This document shows positions 58,858 through 64,000 of a stretch of DNA of 64,000 bases, one piece after another. The stretch covers positions 434,001 through 498,000 of the forward strand of contig NZ_FTOL01000003.1 of the NCBI RefSeq assembly GCF_900156735.1, read 5' to 3'. Under the pieces are notes generated by a model. That model had not been told where the DNA came from and made no database searches. It saw nothing but the letters and a program-made list of their open reading frames with translations. The position numbers and the translations under genes were made by a program. This stretch comes from Chryseobacterium ureilyticum. Lineage in GTDB: Bacteria > Bacteroidota > Bacteroidia > Flavobacteriales > Weeksellaceae. Numbering within the stretch: position 1 is the first letter of the stretch; each line of letters starts with the position of its first letter.

Positions 58858-59325
58858 ATGGAGTTTAAAAAAAGAATTGAAGAATTATTAAATGAATTCC
58901 TTGAGACCAGAAAAGATCTGTTTCTTATTGATCTTAAGATCTCTACAGGGGATGACATTACAGTGATTTTAGATGGTGATAATGGAGTTTCTTTGCAAGA
59001 CTGCCTTGACGCGAGCCGTGCAATAGAATTCAATATGGATCGTGAAGAGCATGACTTTAGCCTTCAGGTGATGTCTGCAGGATTAAGTGAGCCATTATCT
59101 ACTCCAAGACAGTTTAACAAGAATTTAGGAAGAGAGATCGAAGTAATGCTTGAAGATTCTTCTAAAATTGAAGGAGAGCTGTCAAAGGCAGATGAAGATA
59201 AGATCACACTTATTTTACGTTACCGCAAGCCGAAAGATATCGGAAAAGGAAAGGTAGATGTGGAGGAGGAAAAGGAAATTCCTTACTCTGAGATCAAAAA
59301 AGCATTAGTAGTAATTAAATTTTAA
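58858..59325 (+). CDS. rimP: ribosome maturation factor RimP
   Basis: This 155-residue protein helps late assembly of the 30S subunit. The N-terminal RimP domain has FLIDLKISTGDDITVILDGDNGVSLQDCLDASRAIE, the usual DGDNGV(S/T) and DC..(A/S)R blocks. SLQVMSAGLSEPLSTPRQF is the matching SPG.(D/E)RPL motif in variant form, and the C-terminal Sm-like domain carries KIEGELSKADEDKITL. The nusA gene follows after 17 bases, and infB after that, the standard order in bacteria. The start ATG at 58858 follows a leader with an attenuator-like hairpin. Confidence 0.93.
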   Translation: MEFKKRIEELLNEFLETRKDLFLIDLKISTGDDITVILDGDNGVSLQDCLDASRAIEFNMDREEHDFSLQVMSAGLSEPLSTPRQFNKNLGREIEVMLEDSSKIEGELSKADEDKITLILRYRKPKDIGKGKVDVEEEKEIPYSEIKKALVVIKF

Positions 59326-59342
59326 AAAAGAAAAAAGAATAG

Positions 59343-60578
59343 ATGGATAATATAGCGTTGATTGAATCCTTTGGTGATTTTAAAGACGAAAAGGGGATCA
59401 GTAAAATTGATCTTATGGCAATTATTGAAGATTCACTGAAGACACTTTTGAGAAAAAGATTTGATTCAGATGATCATTTTGATGTAATTGTGAACCCGGA
59501 TAAAGGAGATTTTCAGATATTTTTAAATAAAACAATTGTAGAGGACGAAATGTCTGAAGATGATGATTTGGAAATTGAAATTTCTGAAGCAAAGAAGATT
59601 GACCCTACTTTCGAAGTAGGTGAGGACTTTACAATGGAAATTCCTGTTGCTCAGTTAGGAAGAAGAAATATTCTTACTCTTAAGCAAATCCTGGCTACAA
59701 AACTTCAGGAACACAATAATGCTATGCTGTACGAACAGTTTAGAGATAAAATTGGGGAGATTGTAGTAGGAGAAATTCACCATATCCGTCACAAGCACGT
59801 GATTTTGTTGGATGATGAAGGGAACGAATTCATTCTACCGAAAGAAAACCAGATCCCATCCGATTTCTTTAAAAAGGGTGAGAATATCAGAGCTATTGTT
59901 GAAACAGTAGATTTTAAAGGTTCAAAACCACAGATTATTATTTCCAGAACTGCACCTAAGTTCCTTGAGAAGTTATTAGAGCTGGAAATTCCTGAGATCC
60001 AGGATGGAACAATTATCTTGAAAAAGGTAGTGAGAATCCCTGGAGAAAAGGCGAAAATTGCAGTAGATGCTTATGATGACAGAATTGATCCTGTAGGAGC
60101 TTGTGTTGGGGTAAAAGGATCCAGAATTCATGGGGTTGTAAGAGAGTTGAGAAATGAAAACATCGATGTTATTCAGTGGTCTAAAAATCCTGAAATTTTG
60201 GTGAAGAGAGCTTTAGGAAATGTTACCATCAATAAAATTGACATCAACGAAGATACTACCTATGCGCTAGTATATACTCCTGTTGAAGAGATTTCTAAAG
60301 TAATTGGAAAACAAGGACAGAATATCAGACTAGCTTCTTGGTTGTCAGGATATGAAATTGATGTATACAGAGAGTCCAGCGAGGATGACGATGTTGAATT
60401 GAGAGAATTTAATGACGATATCGAGCAGTGGATTTTGGATGAGTTTAAGAAAGTAGGACTTACAACTGCAAAATCAGTATTGGATAAAGAAACTGAGAGT
60501 CTTTTAAATATGGTAGACCTTGAAGAAGAAACAATCGAAGAGGTTAAACGTATTCTGAGAGAAGAATTTGAAGATTAA
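59343..60578 (+). CDS. nusA: transcription termination/antitermination factor NusA
   Basis: This 411-residue protein binds RNA polymerase and nascent RNA and controls pausing, termination and antitermination. The N-terminal polymerase-binding domain (1-130) is followed by an S1 domain (about 135-200, IVVGEIHHIRHKHVILLDDEGNEFILP). Two KH domains follow (about 230-350), with DPVGACVGVKGSRIHGVVREL and the GKQGQNIRLAS loop near 325. A short acidic C-terminus completes the chain. The length is normal for Bacteroidota NusA, which lacks the extra acidic repeats of E. coli. NusA is a natural candidate to act on the attenuator-like hairpin in its own operon leader. Confidence 0.97.
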   Translation: MDNIALIESFGDFKDEKGISKIDLMAIIEDSLKTLLRKRFDSDDHFDVIVNPDKGDFQIFLNKTIVEDEMSEDDDLEIEISEAKKIDPTFEVGEDFTMEIPVAQLGRRNILTLKQILATKLQEHNNAMLYEQFRDKIGEIVVGEIHHIRHKHVILLDDEGNEFILPKENQIPSDFFKKGENIRAIVETVDFKGSKPQIIISRTAPKFLEKLLELEIPEIQDGTIILKKVVRIPGEKAKIAVDAYDDRIDPVGACVGVKGSRIHGVVRELRNENIDVIQWSKNPEILVKRALGNVTINKIDINEDTTYALVYTPVEEISKVIGKQGQNIRLASWLSGYEIDVYRESSEDDDVELREFNDDIEQWILDEFKKVGLTTAKSVLDKETESLLNMVDLEEETIEEVKRILREEFED

Positions 60579-60655
60579 GATTTAAAATAAATCTTAATAA
60601 ACAGTAAAAAAGAAATACTTTAATTTTAAAAATTAAAAAACAGTAAATAATATAG

Positions 60656-63610
60656 ATGCCAAAAATTAGATTAAATAAAGCGGTTAAGGAATTCAACATT
60701 TCGATGTCCAGATTAGTAGAATTTTTACAGTCTAAAGGATTCGAGGTTGAAAGCAATCCTAACGCTCAATTGGAAGAATCGGCATATTCTGCATTGGAGG
60801 CTGAGTTTGCTAAAGATGGCGAACAACGAAAGGCTTCCCATGAGGTGGTGATCACTAAAGTTCCGGAAGAAAAGCTGGAAATTGAAGAAAAGAAAACCCC
60901 TGAAGTGATAAGAGCTAAAGCAAATAAACCAGAAACTAAAATTTTAGGTAAAATAGATTTGGAACCTACTAAACCTGAGGTGGAAGAAACCCCTGCTGCT
61001 CCTGTAGTAACACCGGTTGAAGAAAAGAAAGAAGAAATCGTGAAAGAAGAACCGGAAGTGAAAGCAGTTCCAGAAAAGCAGGAATTTAAGGTTTTGGATA
61101 AAATTGATTTGTCTCAGATAGAATCTAGAAATAGACCTGTGAAAAAAGACAAACCAAAAATGGAGGAGAAAAAAGAAGATATAAAACCAGTGGAACCAGT
61201 AAAAGAAACTCCAAAACCTGTAGTGGTAGAAGAGAAAAAAGTAGAGACTCCAAAAGCTGAGGCTGAACCAGAGTCTCAGGAACCACAAAAAATTGAAACA
61301 GTTTATCAGAAACTTGATGGTCCTAAGATCGTAGGTGAAAAGATCGACTTAACTCAGTTTGCACCAAAACCAGGTGCTGGAGCAAAAAAGAAAAGAAAGA
61401 GAATTGAAAAACCGGGCGGAGGTCAGAATAACCAAGGTCAAGGTGGAAACAATCAAAACTCTGGAAATAATAACCAAGGAGGTCAAGGAAACCGTCCACA
61501 CAATAACAATGGTGGTGGACAAGGTGGAAACCGTCAAGGTCAGGGTGGACAAGGAAATCGTCCACAAGGTCAAGGTGGTCAAGGAGGAAACCGTTTCGGA
61601 AATAACCAAGGAGGAAACCGTCCAGGTGGACAAGGTGGTGGATTCAAGAAAGGTGGACAAAACAACAGACCTGGTCAAAGAGTTATGCCAGTTGAATTAA
61701 CTGACGAACAAGTTAAAAACCAGATCAAGGAAACCTTAGAAAAACTTACCAATAAAGGAGGTAAATCTAAATCTGCAAAACACAGAAAAGATAAGAGAAC
61801 TTTCCGTAGAGAACAGGATGAGCGTCAACAGGAGCTTGAAGCACAAGACAGAACACTTAAAGTAACGGAATTTATTACTGTAGGTGAATTGGCAAGCTTA
61901 ATGAATGTTTCTCCAACAGAAGTAATTTCTGCTTGTTTCTCACTTGGGGTAATGGTTACCATGAACCAAAGATTAGAAGCGGATACTTTATTATTAGTAG
62001 CAGATGAATTCGGATACAAAATTGAATTCTCTGATGCTGATCTTGAAGATACAGATGCGGAAGATGAAATTGATTCTGAAGAAAGCTTAGTGTCAAGAGC
62101 ACCAGTAGTTACTGTAATGGGACACGTTGACCACGGTAAAACTTCATTACTGGATTACGTTAGAAAAACAAACGTAATTGCAGGTGAATCAGGAGGTATT
62201 ACACAGCATATCGGTGCTTATAATGTGAAATTGGAAAACGGTCAGAGAATTACATTCTTAGATACTCCAGGTCACGAAGCCTTTACGGCGATGAGAGCGA
62301 GAGGTGCACAGATCACGGATATTGCGATTATTGTAATTGCTGCCGATGATGATGTAATGCCACAGACGAAAGAAGCAATTGCCCACGCTCAAGCGGCACA
62401 AGTGCCAATGATTATTGCAATTAACAAGGTTGATAAGCCAAATGCTAATCCGGACAACATCCGTCAACAGCTTTCAGGTTTAAATCCTCCGGTTTTAGTT
62501 GAAGAATGGGGTGGAAACGTTCAGGCACAGGAAATTTCAGCTAAGTTTGGTAATAATGTTGACGTATTATTGGAGAAAGTTTTATTACAGGCTGAAATGC
62601 TTGAACTAAAAGCGAATCCAGAGCGTTCGGCAAATGGTGTTGTTATTGAAGCATCTCTAGATAAAGGTAGAGGTTATGTTGCTACAATGTTAGTACAAAC
62701 CGGAACCTTAAGAGTAGGAGACTATGTGGTAGCAGGTAAAAATCATGGTAAAGTAAAAGCTTTACTTGATGAAAGAGGAAAAAATCTTGCAGAAGCAGGT
62801 CCTTCAATTCCGGCAACAATCCTAGGATTAGACGGGGCGCCAACAGCTGGTGATAAATTCCGTGTATATGCTGACGAAAGTGAAGGTAAAGCGATTGCAA
62901 ATAAGAGAGAACAGCTTCAGAGAGAACTTTCTATCAGAACGAAAAAACATACAACACTTGAGGAATTAGGTAGACGTATTGCTTTAGGAGAATTCAAAGA
63001 ATTGAATATTATCCTTAAAGGTGACGTGGATGGTTCAGTAGAGGCACTTTCTGATCAGTTACAAAGATTATCAACTGAAGAGATCAGCGTGAAAATTCTT
63101 CACTCAGGTGTAGGACAGATCACGGAATCTGATATCAACTTAGCGGCTGCATCTGATGCAATTATTATTGGATTCAACGTAAGAGCAGGTGCTAATGCTA
63201 AAGAACTTGCAGATCGTGAGGAGATTGAAATCAGAACTTACTCTGTAATCTATAAAGCAATTGATGAAGTAAAAGAAGCAATGGAAGGAATGCTTTCTCC
63301 GGAAATCCAGGAGCAGGTAATTGGTAATGTTGAAATCCGTGAGGTATTCAAGATTTCTAAAGTTGGATCAATTGCAGGTTGTATGGTTCTTACCGGAAAA
63401 GTTACAAGACAATCAAAAGTACGTCTATTGAGAGATGGTATCGTTAAGTTTGATGGTGAGCTTGAAAGCTTGAAGCGTTTCAAAGATGATGTGAAGGAAG
63501 TAACAAAAGGTTACGAATGTGGTCTTAACTTGAAAGGTTATAATGATATTGAAATCGGTGATATTCTTGAAGTTTACGAAGAAGTTGCTGTTAAGAAAAA
63601 GCTGAAATAA
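60656..63610 (+). CDS. infB: translation initiation factor IF-2
   Basis: This 984-residue GTPase brings initiator tRNA to the 30S subunit and promotes subunit joining. The N-terminal IF2_N helices ([31 protein letters not shown], about 4-34) are followed by a long charged linker rich in Glu, Lys and Pro. Next comes a Gly/Gln/Asn/Arg-rich tract (about 255-345), then a second IF2_N-like part. The GTPase domain has GHVDHGKT (489-496), DTPGHE (about 536) and NKVD (about 590). Domains II to IV follow, with the C-terminal tRNA-binding region. A strong terminator ends the operon. Confidence 0.98.
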   Translation: MPKIRLNKAVKEFNISMSRLVEFLQSKGFEVESNPNAQLEESAYSALEAEFAKDGEQRKASHEVVITKVPEEKLEIEEKKTPEVIRAKANKPETKILGKIDLEPTKPEVEETPAAPVVTPVEEKKEEIVKEEPEVKAVPEKQEFKVLDKIDLSQIESRNRPVKKDKPKMEEKKEDIKPVEPVKETPKPVVVEEKKVETPKAEAEPESQEPQKIETVYQKLDGPKIVGEKIDLTQFAPKPGAGAKKKRKRIEKPGGGQNNQGQGGNNQNSGNNNQGGQGNRPHNNNGGGQGGNRQGQGGQGNRPQGQGGQGGNRFGNNQGGNRPGGQGGGFKKGGQNNRPGQRVMPVELTDEQVKNQIKETLEKLTNKGGKSKSAKHRKDKRTFRREQDERQQELEAQDRTLKVTEFITVGELASLMNVSPTEVISACFSLGVMVTMNQRLEADTLLLVADEFGYKIEFSDADLEDTDAEDEIDSEESLVSRAPVVTVMGHVDHGKTSLLDYVRKTNVIAGESGGITQHIGAYNVKLENGQRITFLDTPGHEAFTAMRARGAQITDIAIIVIAADDDVMPQTKEAIAHAQAAQVPMIIAINKVDKPNANPDNIRQQLSGLNPPVLVEEWGGNVQAQEISAKFGNNVDVLLEKVLLQAEMLELKANPERSANGVVIEASLDKGRGYVATMLVQTGTLRVGDYVVAGKNHGKVKALLDERGKNLAEAGPSIPATILGLDGAPTAGDKFRVYADESEGKAIANKREQLQRELSIRTKKHTTLEELGRRIALGEFKELNIILKGDVDGSVEALSDQLQRLSTEEISVKILHSGVGQITESDINLAAASDAIIIGFNVRAGANAKELADREEIEIRTYSVIYKAIDEVKEAMEGMLSPEIQEQVIGNVEIREVFKISKVGSIAGCMVLTGKVTRQSKVRLLRDGIVKFDGELESLKRFKDDVKEVTKGYECGLNLKGYNDIEIGDILEVYEEVAVKKKLK

Positions 63611-63629
63611 TTATTCAGATATATTATAA

Positions 63630-63668
63630 AATAAGCCGTCTCATTGAGACGGCTTATTTTTTTTCTTT
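63630..63668 (+). terminator. terminator of the rimP-nusA-infB operon
   Basis: A perfect 13-bp stem, AATAAGCCGTCTC (63630-63642) with GAGACGGCTTATT (63646-63658), has a tight 3-base loop and a long T-run. It starts 20 bases past the infB stop codon. Confidence 0.92.
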
Positions 63669-63691
63669 TATTTTGAATTTATAAAATTTTC

Positions 63692-64000
63692 TTAATTCTG
63701 ATTAAGAAAAGTAACCAATTTGATTAGGTCTTCATCTTTGTCAAATTTGATCTTATTAGACTTAAAAAATGCTGTTAAAGCATCTTTTTTATCTGGGAAC
63801 TCTGCTATGATTTCTTTTTGATTTTTTGGTTTCTTAATGAAGCCTTTTTCTGTTTTAATGTAATATATGGGGTCTAGATTACGGAAATTAGCTGGTCTTT
63901 CAGTTGCGTAGCCATTTGCTGCCGGAACAACATCTACAAACTTTGTTTTAATTTTTTTGTACAAAGAATTTTTGCCGTTTACAAGCTCAAAAAAATATCC
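63692..64000 (-). CDS. hypothetical protein, partial (5' end beyond window)
   Basis: The frame is open from the stop at 63692 to the window edge, giving 102 visible residues with no reliable start. An in-frame TTG at 63964 is not a good start, as coding sequence continues before it (GYFFELVNGKNSLYKK). The visible part has FVDVVPAANGYATERPANFR and DPIYYIKTEKGFIKKPKNQKEIIAEFPDKK. It ends with a lysine-rich helix that contains ALTAFFKSNKIKF and KLVTFLNQN. This pattern is common in small secreted Bacteroidota proteins of unknown function. It faces the infB operon. Domain and location cannot be decided without the N-terminus. Confidence 0.65.
   Translation of the reverse strand, partial: GYFFELVNGKNSLYKKIKTKFVDVVPAANGYATERPANFRNLDPIYYIKTEKGFIKKPKNQKEIIAEFPDKKDALTAFFKSNKIKFDKDEDLIKLVTFLNQN

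Noticed and set aside
61323..61678. Long minus-strand open frames opposite the Gly-rich part of infB
   Set aside because: They arise from the repeated codons of the Gly/Gln tract on the coding strand, have biased Ser/Thr/Val or Phe/His composition, and lack promoters.
1..64000. CRISPR arrays, tRNA and rRNA genes
   Set aside because: No regularly spaced identical repeats, cloverleaf-like sequences or rRNA motifs were found in the intergenic regions, which are mostly short.

Overview
The window looks like chromosomal DNA of a flavobacterium, most probably Chryseobacterium or a close relative in the Weeksellaceae. It has a low GC content and carries proteins with type IX secretion (T9SS) type B sorting domains. 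The promoters have the Bacteroidota form TTTG, about 19 bases, then TAnnTTTG, and Shine-Dalgarno sites are few. The housekeeping genes (mfd, pth, rimP-nusA-infB) are of Bacteroidota type. The genus is inferred from general knowledge of these families, not from any search.

Layout. 1-5940 (minus): three tandem paralogues of a large T9SS cargo protein, the leftmost cut by the window edge. 6375-10641 (minus): an MFS exporter, a small lipoprotein, a GH3-family enzyme, a small repeat protein and another lipoprotein. 10893-19751 (plus): mfd, a three-gene operon of secreted paralogues with an N-terminal VGI(N/G)T...LDVNG motif, two related lipoproteins and pth. 19838-23262 (minus): an inorganic carbon unit of beta carbonic anhydrase, small secreted protein, SulP transporter and second beta carbonic anhydrase. 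23644-25462 (plus): a membrane-anchored AraC-type regulator and a DUF2306-like membrane protein.

25459-58642 is a large surface-polysaccharide locus. It holds at least fourteen glycosyltransferases, two hexapeptide acetyltransferases, a FabH-like synthase with its own acyl carrier protein, and a methyltransferase. It also holds an acyltransferase-3, an MBOAT plus SGNH O-acetylation pair, an AsnB-type amidotransferase and two paralogous polytopic membrane proteins. A Wzm/Wzt ABC exporter whose ATPase has the extended C-terminal domain, and the precursor genes rfbA, rfbB and ugd, complete it. The likely product is an O-antigen or similar glycan, built on a lipid carrier in the cytoplasm and exported by the ABC transporter. 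rfbC and rfbD are not in the window, and no initiating sugar-phosphate transferase was recognised. The locus shows recent change: tandem glycosyltransferase duplications, a GT4 gene split into two overlapping ORFs at its domain boundary, and a decayed secreted-protein gene between rfbA and rfbB.

58858-63610 (plus) is the rimP-nusA-infB translation/transcription operon. Its promoter is the best in the window, and its short leader carries a terminator-like hairpin inside a small upstream ORF. A partial secreted-protein-like gene runs off the right edge. No tRNA, rRNA, CRISPR array or insertion sequence was recognised.
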